NCBI RefSeq assembly: GCF_000208745.1
Contig: NC_030851.1
Location: 18,149,618 to 18,213,617 of the forward strand
Reading direction: 5' to 3'
Source of the DNA: Theobroma cacao
Taxonomy: Eukaryota; Streptophyta; Magnoliopsida; Malvales; Malvaceae
DNA length: 64,000 nucleotides
The notes beneath the pieces were generated by a model. That model had not been told where the DNA came from, did no database searches, and was given only the letters and a program-made list of their open reading frames with translations. Both the position numbers and the translations under genes were made by a program. The number at the start of each line of letters is the position of its first letter. Position 1 is the stretch's first letter. Positions 47,511 to 59,076 of this stretch are shown here, one piece after another.

Positions 47511-50420
47511 ATCATGACATGTTTCTGGGGGCTTGTGATCGATGTGAGGACCTATGTGTGTATGGCCCATTAGGCATAAGCAAGCCTTATTCCACATGCA
47601 TGGGCTTGTCATCCATCACATTCATACAATTATTCGTTCACATAATCAAGTCAATATCACCACAACATTATGGAACTTCTCAGCATAATGTGTGAAATTC
47701 TTATTAATCAATATCAACATTCAAAGCACACATAAGTTCTGTGGTGCGACACACATTTCATGCCATTATCACCTACAATCCTTTCACAATAGTTTCAAAA
47801 TTCATAGGCACCCATTTCTGGTGCTCAACATAATATTCACAATGATAATCAAATATATGTATATCAACATTTATTTACAAAATACCGCACTTACCAAGTA
47901 TAAGTTGAGCTATTACTTCACAAGGCACCTAGTCAAACGAGCTACTAATCTATAAAACAAAAACAAGAAAAAAAGCAAGTGAGTCACAAAGACTCCATGA
48001 GTGGATAGGAGAAGAGGACAAGCCAAGGGGATGAGTTTTAACACAAATCATCAATTTTTAATAAGCATGCATCTTTTGCATAATCATAGATTTCTCATTT
48101 AAATCTTAAAAATGTTGTAGTTGTAAATCTAACAACATTTCTTTATCTCAAATATAAGATTTCATAAACTCATTTATGAAAATAAAAAATTTAGCATGTA
48201 TGAAATCATATGTATGAAAAACATGGATGTGATACGTACTGGGAATTAGTTTCCTCACAAAGGTTGGTACCATATTCTCAATTCTACCCCTTGGGCACAT
48301 AGGGATTTGTACCCGAATCATATAGAAACTAATTCTAGGATCTGCCACATAACATTTCCATTGATAATTTATGAGCTAATAATCATTCTCATAACAAAGT
48401 TCATTTCAACACAATATCAATACATATATAATGCATAAACTATGCTTTGCCTCATAATTAGGCGGAATTCCTATCACCACATAACCATCCTTGCAAGGAC
48501 ATCAACACCTTGGTCTGAGGCCTCTTTTATCCATCCCGTATACCATCCTTGGCAATGTCATGATGAACTAAGGCCTTTCGGCTTTACCCTGTTACCATAT
48601 TTTCATCACACATGATGAGTTTTGGGCTCTTCGACTTCGCCCTTATACACTATTCTCTCCACACATCATCAACACAGGAATACATCCATTCCACTATTTC
48701 AACATAAACCTTCACACATTAACCATATCAATATAACCATACACAATCACAAGTGTATAGATATCAATGGGCAACATCACACTCAATCAATAAAACTAAT
48801 GCGCACATGGGCTATCGTCATCAATATTTTCCATATCAATATTGAACAAGGAATATCATTTATCCATACACATCATTTGGTGTTTACATGTTATTTTACT
48901 TTTACCACACCATGGAAAGATATTTGACGAGAGATCATTTCAAAGGACTTGTCCCCCTTTGTTCAAAACTACTATATAATTCGCAAACTTCTTCCAAAAC
49001 ATTTGAATAGTTATTCAAAACCAATAATTTACCAAAGTTATTTTAAACATGGCAAATAATTCATTAAAATATGTTCACTTTATGTACCTAAAATACTTAG
49101 AAAGGTGCACCCACTCACTTTTTGAAGTGTTTCAAACCTTTTCTCAACTTTCGATGAGTACTTAGCTTCTCCAAAAATTCTAACTTTTTCTACCGTGCCT
49201 AGCAACAATTAAGCCAGTATTAATATTGTTCCTCACTTCGTAAAAATGCATTCTAAGAATAATATTGGACATAAATCTCCAACCAATTAATCTAAATCTC
49301 CATTGAACTTGTTGTTCATACTTAAACTAAAATTTAGCCTTCTAAACTAATTCTAGTTAGTGATAACTTTATCTTGATGAACTCTTAAAGCTAGAAAATG
49401 CTTGGAACTTAGCAATTAAAATTAAAAACACATTTTTATGATTTAACAAAACCTTAAAAGGAAAACCCATAAACTTTTGATGCTGAAAAATCATTTCCTT
49501 ACCTCCAAAATGTTAAAAAACTAATTTAAAAGTTAGAAACCAAGTTATTTTTCAAGAAAAATTAATTTGAAGCTTGGAGAGTGTTGAGAGAGTTGAGAAA
49601 ACTAAGAAAATGGTGGTTGGTGGTTGAGTATTCAAGAAAAATGATTAGGTCTCGGAATTTCTGAAATATTTATAGTTTAGGGGTGAAAAGACAAGTTTAA
49701 CTCTTTTTTTTTTTTTAAAGTTTGCCACTTAGGTCTCAATGCCTTGAGCATAGATCTTGATAATTTTGCAAAATGGTTTTGTTTTGGAGGTTTCTTGACT
49801 TAAGTCTCGATACTTTACATGAAAGTATAGAGACTTTCTTTTAAGTAGCATGGTCTTGATAACTCTTGGTCAGGTCTCAATACCTTGGCTCCAAGATCCC
49901 TAAAAAAGCTTGTTAAGCTTATTTACATCTAATACCATTTTAGTAAATATTCTCATTTTTACTTTTTTCCTTTTTACTCTCCATTTACTTAAGGTATTTA
50001 ATGTAAATAAGCAAAAACCCCTTATTCGGATTCAATAAAAATACAAAAAAAAATCACATTCCAAAAGAATCAAAATTGAAACTTTGGGTTCAAGAACAAA
50101 ATCAAAAAAGTTTGACTAAAATTCAATTTTAAGCTCTCATTTATCATAGCAAACATCTAAAATTATGGAAAAATGATTCTAAGCCATTTCAATATCAAAG
50201 GAATCATTACCACCATTTTTTATTCGCATTAAATCATTATATAAAAATCACATATTTTTTTCTTTTCCCAGACTTAGAAAATTTTTTCTTTCAACAGTGA
50301 CAGCCAATTAAGGTACGTGGAAGGGACTATATAGGATAAATGAAATCATGCATAATAAATGTTAAGAGCTCATTTAAGGATTTACCCAACTATCCTCTTA
50401 TAAAAGTTGGGGGTTTCACA
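47511..50420 (-). repeat. 5' LTR of the minus-strand Tekay element
   Basis: On the minus strand it starts TGTGAAACCCCCAACTTTTA (50420 downwards) and ends near TGTCATGATA at 47511, about 2.9 kb. The portion 48355-49180 also occurs at 24780-27290. Contains the GTCTCGATACC word cluster (49720-49890), including facing copies at 49802-49816 and 49822-49836. No gene within; open frames at 47692-48927 and elsewhere are chance. Confidence 0.75.
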
Positions 50421-50771
50421 AAGGGTAAAAAAGGTAAACCTTATCCTTGAAAAGGTTGTTGTAAAGGTTATGCTTAAACCTTGAAAGGCATTTTACATAG
50501 TGGATTTACATACTCTTTAGTAAGTTAAGGGAAACGATGTAGGCAAAAAGTTGAACCTCTACAAATTTCTTTGTGTAGAGCTATTTTCTCTAATCCTTAA
50601 TTTTGTCTTTATCAATGTCATATTGTTTACAAAAAGATTAAGTGCAAATTAATCTCCGAAATTTGATTTCTAAATTCTTATTTTGTCATAAAATTGAAAT
50701 TCCAAAAAGTTTCAATAATTTCCTATTCACCTCTTTGGAAACTCACCATTACTTGAGCTTTTATTCTAACA
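50421..50771 (+). repeat. SIRE-like LTR 3' end
   Basis: Shares the GGTTATGCTTAAACC and ACATAGTGGATTTACAT landmarks with 28560-28760, then GAACCTCTACAAATTTC and a TTTCCTATTCACCTCTTTGG string (50720-50739) typical of SIRE/Maximus LTR ends. Ends near TTCTAACA at 50771. Confidence 0.6.
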
Positions 50772-51026
50772 GTTGATGTAAATGGTTGAAACCATACATG
50801 AAAATGAGCATGGAAAATGGGGTGATATGTGATTATTAAATATGATATATGAAATGAATACATGTTGTATGAATAGGTGGGTTGTATATGATGATAAGTA
50901 TATGTGAATACATACATGCCCTTCTAAAGGTATAATGTTGATAATATTGTATGAGGCTTGCTTGGGCCTAGTGGGCTTGCCTATTAAGGTTCTTACACCA
51001 GTCATGGCCTAAGATTGGGTCGTGAC
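50772..51026 (+). repeat. Tekay-like LTR 3' fragment
   Basis: Its tail GAGGCTTGCTTGGGCCTAGT...GGGTCGTGACA (50952-51026) matches the ends at 42811 and 60158. No primer site follows. Confidence 0.6.
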
Positions 51027-51527
51027 AACTATCTAAATGTTGAGAAGAGTCATAATGCTTTGACTTAACCTTTTGGTGAATAATCTTGTGTAGGTATTGT
51101 CCATTTATCATCTAATATCCCTACAAGACTTAAAGCATGGTGTAGTTTCTACATTAGTTTTGCCTTTGGCATTTAGAACTTGAGTATAGTAATCAAACTC
51201 ATCCTTAGAGAGTGCATAAACACTTGATCAACTTTTATAGTTGCCTTGGCCAAGGATTTCCATTAGTTATTACTTATTTAAAGCTACAATGAGACTTTCC
51301 ACTTAGATTCACTTAAAGTGATGAATCCTTCATCGATGATTAACTTTCATTCATTTGTTTTATACTATACCCAATATCTATCTCTTTTTTTTTATCATCC
51401 TTGACTAGGACCACTTTAGATAGTATTAAAGTATAGCACTCCACACATAAGGTCTAACTGATCTTAAGTATAAAGGCGTCACAACCTAAACTTGAGAGCC
51501 ATGATCGGTTTAAAGGTTTAATAAAGA
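51027..51527 (-). repeat. Copia-like LTR fragment (copy D)
   Basis: Reverse complement resembles part of copies A-C (TGCATAAACACTTGATC, TTGGCCAAGGATTTCC, ATAGCACTCCACACATAAG). Cut by the Athila-like LTR at its right edge. Confidence 0.5.
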
Positions 51528-52969
51528 TGATAATTTGCCTTTAACTTAATTATTACTTAATAAATTGTTGCTTTTGTAGGTGTACAATTGAAAAAGCCAT
51601 TTTTGGTGAAGGAAAGTGCATACAAGGTGCAGACTTCCCTTGCATATATCTCGGTATTTTGAGCATAACTCGCAATCCAAAATTTTGATTGATGTGATTC
51701 TTAAGCCAAAGGAAAGCTAAGAAGTAAGGATACAATGTTTGTGTTTACAACTTCACCTAGTTTGGCTTTGAAGATGGAGGAAATCATGTCATAAGTGGAA
51801 TGATTGCGGCAAGAAGAAAAAGTCAAGTAAGAACCTTGAGGGCTGCAACACTGGAAAATAAGTGCCTAGGCACTAAAAGAAGAAATTAGAAAAAAAAATC
51901 AAAGTGTGATTAAGCGCCTAGGTGCTGGAAGTGAGGGCCTAGGTGCTAATGCGATATCTCAATTATCTCCATATTCGATGCTAGTCAGAATTAGGTTTTT
52001 CTAATTCTTATTTAAAATCCTTTTCAGAGCACTTTAAGGCAACAATTAAGCAAGGGTTTTCTGAAGAAAAAGTGGCCATCTAACATCAAGAGATTCGAGA
52101 AGCGACCATCAAAGTGGAAGATTGAAGATCAAGACTGACAATTTTTGGTTTCTTCTTTCTTTTTTTAAATTATTCTTGTAACTTTTGATGATTAAACTTT
52201 AAATGTATTTATTATTGCAATTATGAGCAGCTAATTTCTTTTCTCTAGGATTGCAATTGAACTCTCATATGGTTTAAATTTTTAGTCTATTTCTTACTTA
52301 TTTTCAATAGGATTGGATTGTTTATTCCTATATGTTCTTAATGCCTTGAATAGCTTAGCTTCCAATTAAATTGATCTGGAAACTTAAACATAACCTAGGA
52401 AAGGGAGTTTAGTGTAGGCTAAGATTGGAATAGAATATGATCATATTTACTTACTTGGAGGAATAAATTGATTTGTGTATAAAATAGGAATATACCTATA
52501 TATCGTATGTAGCCAAGAATTAGAGCATGAACTTAATGAGTCTATTTTAATTTCAATTCACATAACAATATAGTTTTTTTATTAAAATAGATATTCTATA
52601 AGAATTTTGAGAGAGCTTTATAAATAATTAAGGACTCTAGGTTAGCAATTAAATCTATTGAATTAAATTAAAAAAGAGAAGTAAGGTTTAGATAAAATAT
52701 GAGGGATATTGTAATTCTAGCTTTGTTTGAATTGATTTTTCTCTAGTTATAATATTGCTTTGATATTTTTTTAGTTAGACTCTTGTTAATTAGATTTGGT
52801 TAATTTTTAGTTTAATTAGTTATTCAATTTCGATTGTGTGGATAAGATTGAATTGTGTTAATTTTAATACTTTGTGTAATTTTAGATCAATTCTCTTTGG
52901 GATCAACACTCTGCTTGCCATTATATTATATGTTTGATACATATACTTACGTGGGTAGAAAATTAGACA
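51528..52969 (+). mobile_element. Athila-like LTR (probable solo)
   Basis: Starts near TGATAATTTGCCTTTAAC and runs to ATATACTTACGTGGGTAGAA (52941-52960). Its 5' half matches, in reverse, the copy at 25179-26669. It contains the perfect 14-bp palindrome AGTGCCTAGGCACT (51861-51874) and two near-copies at 51913-51926 and 51934-51946. No primer site or gag follows. Ends uncertain by tens of bases. Confidence 0.6.
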
Positions 52970-53680
52970 ACAAGGAACAAACTGCAATCTCCTCAATAAT
53001 CTTGAAAATATACGAAAAAGAGTACTTACTTGAGAAAACTTATAGAAAACCTTGAATGTTGTTAATTTGGTGGAGTTTTGGAAGGATTTGTGAAAGGTTT
53101 GAAAGTTGAAGAAATTTAAATGGGTGTGAGAATTTTAGCGAGGAAGAGAACTTATGGTAGAGTTGGAGAGAAAAAATGGCTAAGGTTTTAAAATTTTGAA
53201 GAAAGGGGGCTTTTATATGTCAGGTATAGATGGTGGGCTGTGACTCAACACTTATGCGCTCAGGATACTGACTTAGAAAATTTATTTCATGTCGGGTTTG
53301 AGTGCTTAGGCATTAGAGATTCTGTTTTATAGTTAGTTTTTTACAAATTGAGCGCCTAAGGTGTAGTGTCACAATGCTAGGCTCTTAGACTTGGGGGTTC
53401 TGCTTCAGAATTAAGCACCTAGGCGCTTAGACTTGAGAGCCAAGGCATTAGAGGTTTTGACTCAAAAATATTCTTGCCCATATTTGAACGCCTAGATGCA
53501 TGAGATTGAGCACTGTGACACTGCCTTTTTTTAAAAAAAAAATTTTAATGGTGCCTGTAAAAATAAAATAAATTAATTAGTAAATGAGAAATAAATAATT
53601 AATGAAAATAGCTAACTAACTAAATAAAAGAAAATAATTCAAAGTATGTAGATTAAGTTAGAATGCTTAGGTTGCCTCCC
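52970..53680. repeat. Athila-like 3' region or LTR piece with CCTAGG words
   Basis: No coding similarity. Words of the GCGCCTAGGCGC type recur at 53250-53510, best at 53413-53428 (AAGCACCTAGGCGCTT). Lies between the Athila pol fragment and the plus-strand LTR. Confidence 0.45.
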
Positions 53681-53689
53681 AAGAAACGC

Positions 53690-55810
53690 TTTTTTATAGT
53701 CATTATCTTGAATATCTCAGACTTAGGTAGTGTCAAAGAGATTTATTGAGGACTTTTGGAGATTAATTTTGCCTCCCCAATAATGCTTCAATCTTTGACC
53801 ATTAACTTTGAATGTTCGACCATGTTTCTCTACCACTTCGTTTGTTCCATGTGAAAGCACCTTAATGATCATGAATGGCCCAAACCACTTCGATTTAAGC
53901 TTACGTGGTACAATTTTAAGCGAGAATTGTAGAGTGACACATATTGGCTAGGCTCAAAGTGACGTTCCACCATTTTCTTGTCATGCCAATCCTTTGTTTT
54001 CTCCTAATAGATTTTGGCATTCTTATAAGCTTAAGTCAAAATTCATCAAGTTCATTCAATTATAGAAGCTTTCTTTTACTAGCCACTTGTAAGTCAAAAT
54101 TCAACTTCTTAATGGCCTAATATGGATTATGTTTGAGCTTTATGCAAGGTGAAAGCTTTTCAAAAGACTAACTTGTATGGAGACATACCAATTGGAGTCT
54201 TGTAAGCACTTCGATATGCCCGTTGTACATCATCTAATCTTTTTTCCTAATCCTCTTTGAGGGACACACCATTTTCTCCAAAATCCTCTTAATCTCTCTA
54301 TTAGACACTTCAACTTGGCCAAATTTTTGAGGATGATAAGCAGTTGCAACCTTGTGTTTAACTCCATATTTTGCAAAAAGTGCATCAAAATATTTATTCC
54401 AAAAGTGACTGCACTTATCACTTATGATTTCCCTTGGAGTGCCAAATCGAGCGAAGATATTTGTATTCATGAAGTTCATAACCACCTTAGGGTCATTTGT
54501 AGGAAAAACTACTACTTCAACCTACTTTGAGACATAATCAACAACAATCAAGATGTATTTATTATTGTATGAAGGTATGAATGGACCTATGAAGTCTATA
54601 CCCCACACATCGAAGATCTCAACTACAAAGATGGTGTTGAGAGCCATCTCTTGCCTCATTGATATGTTACCCATTCCCTGGCATCTGTCACATTGCAAAA
54701 TAAAGTAGTGAGCATCTTTAAACAATGTAGGCCAATACAAACTTGATTGGAGTACATTAGCACCAGTTCTGTTTCCTCCAAAGTGTCCTCCATAATCTAA
54801 AGAATGGCAATGATGAAGTTTGCTTTGGATTTCTTCCTCTGGTACATGCCTTTTAAAAATTTGGTCTTTGCATTACTTAAACAAGAAAGCTCATCCCAAA
54901 CATAATATTTAACATCATGCAAAAATTTCTTTTTCTAATGAAAATTTAAATAAGGAAGAATAATATTACTTACCAGATAATTCACAAAATCAGCATACCA
55001 AAGAAGTGTTTTCTTACCAACATGAAGAAGTTATTCATCCAGAAAGGTCTCCTTGATTAAGGTTGAGTCTCCACTCTAACTTCATTCTCCAATCTTGATA
55101 AATGGTCTGCCAATTGATTCTCTATTCCTTTTCTGTCTCGAATCTTTAAATTGAACTTTTGTTGTAGAAGAATCCATCTTATCAGTCTTGGCTTAGCATC
55201 ATTCTTAACAATCAAATACTTGATTGTCGAATGATCAGTGTAGACTATCACCTTTGTCCCAACTAGATAGAAGTGAAAAATTTTAAAAGTAAAAACAATA
55301 GCCAAAAGCTTTTTTTCTACTATTGTGTAATTTTTTTGTGCCTCATTCAAGGTTTTGCTAGCATAGTAAATTAAATGAAAGATTTTGTCTTTCCTTTGAC
55401 CCAAAACAACACCCACCACATAGTCACTTGCATCACATATTAGTTCAAAAGGAAAAGTCTGGTTTGGACTTATGATGATAGGTGTAGAAATCAAGCTTTG
55501 CTTCAATTCATCAAATGCACCAAGACAATCATCATCAAATTTGAATGGCACATCCTTTTCCAACAATTTGTAAAGTGGTTTTGAAAGTTTTGAAAAATCC
55601 TTGATGAATCTCCTATAACATCCAGCATGGCCAAGAAAACTTCTAATTCATTTAACATTTGTTGGAGGTGGAAGCTTTTCAATAGTCTCAATTTTTGCCT
55701 TGTCTACCTTAATACCTTTACTGGAAATTCTATGCCCAAGAACATGTTTTCTTGCACCGTGAAGTGCCATTTTTCCCATTTCAACACCAAATTTGTTTCT
55801 TCACATCTCA
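53690..55810 (-). pseudogene. Athila-type RT-RNase H-integrase pseudogene
   Basis: From the right: RT end ([50 protein letters not shown]). RNase H 55566-55057 ([60 protein letters not shown]). Integrase 54740-54234 ([63 protein letters not shown]). C-terminal KVNGQRLKHYWGG at about 53810-53775. Frame breaks separate the parts. The upstream RT, protease and gag are absent, so this is the 3' half of an element. Confidence 0.85.
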
Positions 55811-56707
55811 AGTACTTGCTTTTGTGGAAATACTTGAACATTTTACAAACTATTATTCTCATTCCAAAGGCTTATGAATGGGTTTTTAACAAAAACTTAT
55901 AAAATCATTTTAAATGAGTTTGTATCCATCGAGACGATGACTTGAGATTTTTTGCTTGGATAATTGATCATACTTAATGCATAACTCACACCTTCGGATG
56001 TTTGATTTTGCTCGGGGATTGAGTCCCAAACTCTACGAACATTTGTTGTGGTTAAAAGACAAACTTTGATATTGTTTGAAATGAATTAGTTGCATTATTT
56101 TAAAAGTGTCTTTGATAAACACTCTCTTGTTTAGCTAGTTCCCCCTCCCTGTATTTGTTTACAAAGTTATTTATAACTCAAACATGCAAGATGCATTTTT
56201 TTTTTTTGCAAATCAATAGCTGCTTGGCTCACTGTCCCTTTAAAAAAACCAATACTTTAATTAGTCTGAGGGAGGTGAACATATGGCATCCAGTAGACGT
56301 CAGCCCTTTTGTTTCTAGGTCATACTCTACTAGTCCTATTTGGTTTGGTCATTTATGTTTGACTATTATGGATAAGATTTTTGCTCATGTCTGGTATTAA
56401 ATGACATGCATTGTGAAATTAGCCACAAGATGGCTACACTTTGCATTTTCCATGATGGCCTATATATGTTACTTAATATGTGTTGCTTTTGTATTTTGAG
56501 CACATGATGCATGGAAACCAATATAATATATTCCTATGCAATATAAAATGTTCATGCATGTTTGATATATGGTTCCATGGTGATGAGACCCATGAGGTAA
56601 TCGCAAGTGTTTGTTTTATTTGTTCATCTTAGGCTTACATGGGTTAAGAGGGTCACTCCCATCAATACCCTTGTGTCAGTCATGGCCCTCGAATTTGGAT
56701 CGTAACA
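55800..56707 (+). repeat. Truncated 5' LTR of a third Tekay-like element
   Basis: Ends GGATCGTAACA at 56707, with the usual Tekay LTR tail before it (AGGCTTACATGGGTTA...TCATGGCCCTCG). A degenerate primer site TTAGTATTAAAGCC follows at 56711-56724. The left part is lost at the junction with the Athila fragment. Confidence 0.65.
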
Positions 56708-58226
56708 AAGTTAGTATTAAAGCCCTAAGTTTGTCTAAGTCCTAGGCATTCTGTTTTGAGTCACGAAGTTGGGTTTTTATGTCATGTCTTGTTTTCAATG
56801 TGTGAATTGCAGCACAACCCATGAACGGGAAACTACATGGATTCCCTTCTTTGTTTAGAATCTATCTCTTTTGTTCACCATATAAAGTTTAGTGTTTACT
56901 TTTGTCTAGGTGAGGATGGCACTCTGGACATGAGCTACAACTAAGGGCCCAATAAAGCAAGGTGCTCCCATTGATGCATTCATAAGAGCACAAGTTTCCA
57001 CTGTTAGAGGGCATGGTAGGCAGGTCACGACCACTAGATTTGTTAGCGATGAGTCACTTGTAGTAGCTAGTAATGAGGCACCCATAGAGGAGCACGTTGA
57101 TACTCAGTCTCAAGATTTGAGAGATGAGGTACCCATTAGGGAGTTGACCTTGGCAGATGTGGTAGCTAACCTGCAAGGGGTTAATAGGGTAATAGAGATG
57201 ATGGCCACTCATTTGGATGACCTTTAGAGGTGAGTCAAGGGTCGACAGCCAATGCATGCTACAAGCAACTCTTTGGGTCAAGATGATCAACAACAGTTAG
57301 AATCTGTTAAAGGGACTACTAAAGTTTCATTACTTGATTTTCTTAAAATGAAACCATCTTCATATTTTGGTTCTGATGCAATAGAGGACCCTTAAATTTT
57401 CTTGGATGAGATGGAGAAAATTTGCATTACTTTGGGATGTTCTAGAGTGCATTTAGTGGAGTTAGCTAGTATTAAGCTTAAGGATGTGACCTGTAGTACC
57501 CCGCATTTTTATACGATGGCTAATAAAGTTTACGGATGTCAATTGAGGTTAATTACCGAGTTAAAAAGGATAATTCAGAAGTGAACCTATGAAATCTCAA
57601 TCTCCATAGACACATAACTAGAAGTACACGTGATAATGCGGACTAGAGGTAATTTCGTAATTTCTCTTAGTGAGCTGCTATGAGTGGGTTTTTTTTTATG
57701 CTATTAAGGTCTAAATAGGCCTAAGGAATGAATAAATGATGTTTATGATGGTAAATAAATGAAGAAGATAAAAAATAATGATAATTATATGATAGGGGCA
57801 AAATGGTCATTTTGCATCTTGGGTCTAAATTTTTATATTTTCATGAACCCGAGTATTTCTAGACTATTATGGACCTTGCCCTAGTGTCAAAAAAGTAAAA
57901 GGTTGCACAAAGGATGAGAGGAAGACAAAGTCACCATGTTAAGGGTATTTTGGTAATTTAAGTGAGAAATGGATAAACTTTAGATATAAATATCTAAAGC
58001 TCCAGTAATTTCTAGCAGCTTCCAGCAATTTCTTCTTCCTTTCCCCTCTCACATTTCTTCATCTCCATGGGAGTCTCCCTTAAAGCTTCCATAACTTTCT
58101 CTCTCTAGCTTCAATTTCATGCTTTTGAGCACTTTTTCATAGAACCTTTTGTGCTCTTCCACTTTCTCACCTTAAAATCCTTAAAAAAGTCTTACTTCCA
58201 TCTTCCTCTCACTAGTTGGACATGTA

Positions 58227-58249
58227 GAGAGAGAGAGAGAGAGAGAGAG
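58227..58249. repeat. (GA)n microsatellite
   Basis: About eleven AG units inside the solo LTR, shortly before the undetermined base. Confidence 0.9.
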
Positions 58250-58930
58250 TGTACTTTCCCTTATTAGCTTGAAGAATTTGAAAGAGAATTCAATTACTAC
58301 GACAATCNTTTCCCTTATTAGCTTGAAGAATTTTGAAAGAGAATTCAACTACAAAAACCATCAAGGTGAGTATAAGTTAGGGTTAAATTTCTTTAGTTGT
58401 TGATAATGGCTAACAATGGGGTTTGTGAGTGTTTTATCATTGAGGTTGTTTATTCACTCTTAGGGTGACTAGAGTAGTGTGAATAACTAGCCATTTAATG
58501 GCAATTGGAAGCTAGTTAGGAATAACTAGTGAAACTTGATTAGGAAAGAGTTTTTGGATTATATTAATGCCAATTTAGGTTGGTTGTGATGTTGTGTGTG
58601 TATAGGTTCCAACAAGGCCTCACATGTCCATTGGGAGTATTCATTGAGGTTAGAGTCAAGCAAAAGAATCAACAAGACCGGTGAGTGAACTTGCATTTCA
58701 AAATTTGCTTTGGGAGATGTAAATGTATTTGGATGAAACATTTGAATGATTTTATCCAACCTTTGTTTAAAAATGCGTGCCAGGGAACAAGCCCTTGATA
58801 AAATGCTTTGATGTTGTGAAAATGTGAAATGTGTAAAAAGATGAATCCATGTGCTCCTATATTATGTTGGTATGTATGTATATGAATATACATTGTGCAT
58901 TGATGAATAATGTTGTGTGAGGATGTTGAA

Positions 58931-59036
58931 GTGTGCAAGTAGGGAGTGCACACATGATGATGTTAGAGTGTGCGAGTAGGAAGTGCACACATGATGATGT
59001 TAGAGTGTGCAAGTAGGAAGTGCACACATGATGATG
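58931..59036 (+). repeat. 37-bp tandem array, about 2.9 units
   Basis: Units start at 58931, 58968 and 59005 (GTGTGCAAGTAGGAAGTGCA, then CACATGATGATGTTAGA). GTGTGC...GCACAC within each can pair. Confidence 0.95.
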
Positions 59037-59049
59037 AATGCATATGTAT

Positions 59050-59076
59050 ATATATGTGTGTGTGTGTGTGTGTGTC
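59050..59076. repeat. (TG)n microsatellite
   Basis: About twelve TG units next to TATATA. Confidence 0.9.

Larger units (their letters stand above)
43010..50420 (-). mobile_element. Minus-strand Tekay-like element, internally deleted
   Basis: Read on the minus strand: LTR 50420 to about 47511, primer site 47506-47494, gag about 47270-45700, protease-RT-RNase H about 45664-43820, first part of integrase to about 43640, then a jump into a second partial LTR (43630-43010). Most of the integrase, the chromodomain region and one LTR end are missing. Right flank is AAGGG; a matching left flank is not seen. Confidence 0.8.

Noticed and set aside
47692..48927. Several 66-101-residue frames
   Set aside because: They lie inside the Tekay LTR, parts of which recur at 24780-27290 with frames broken.
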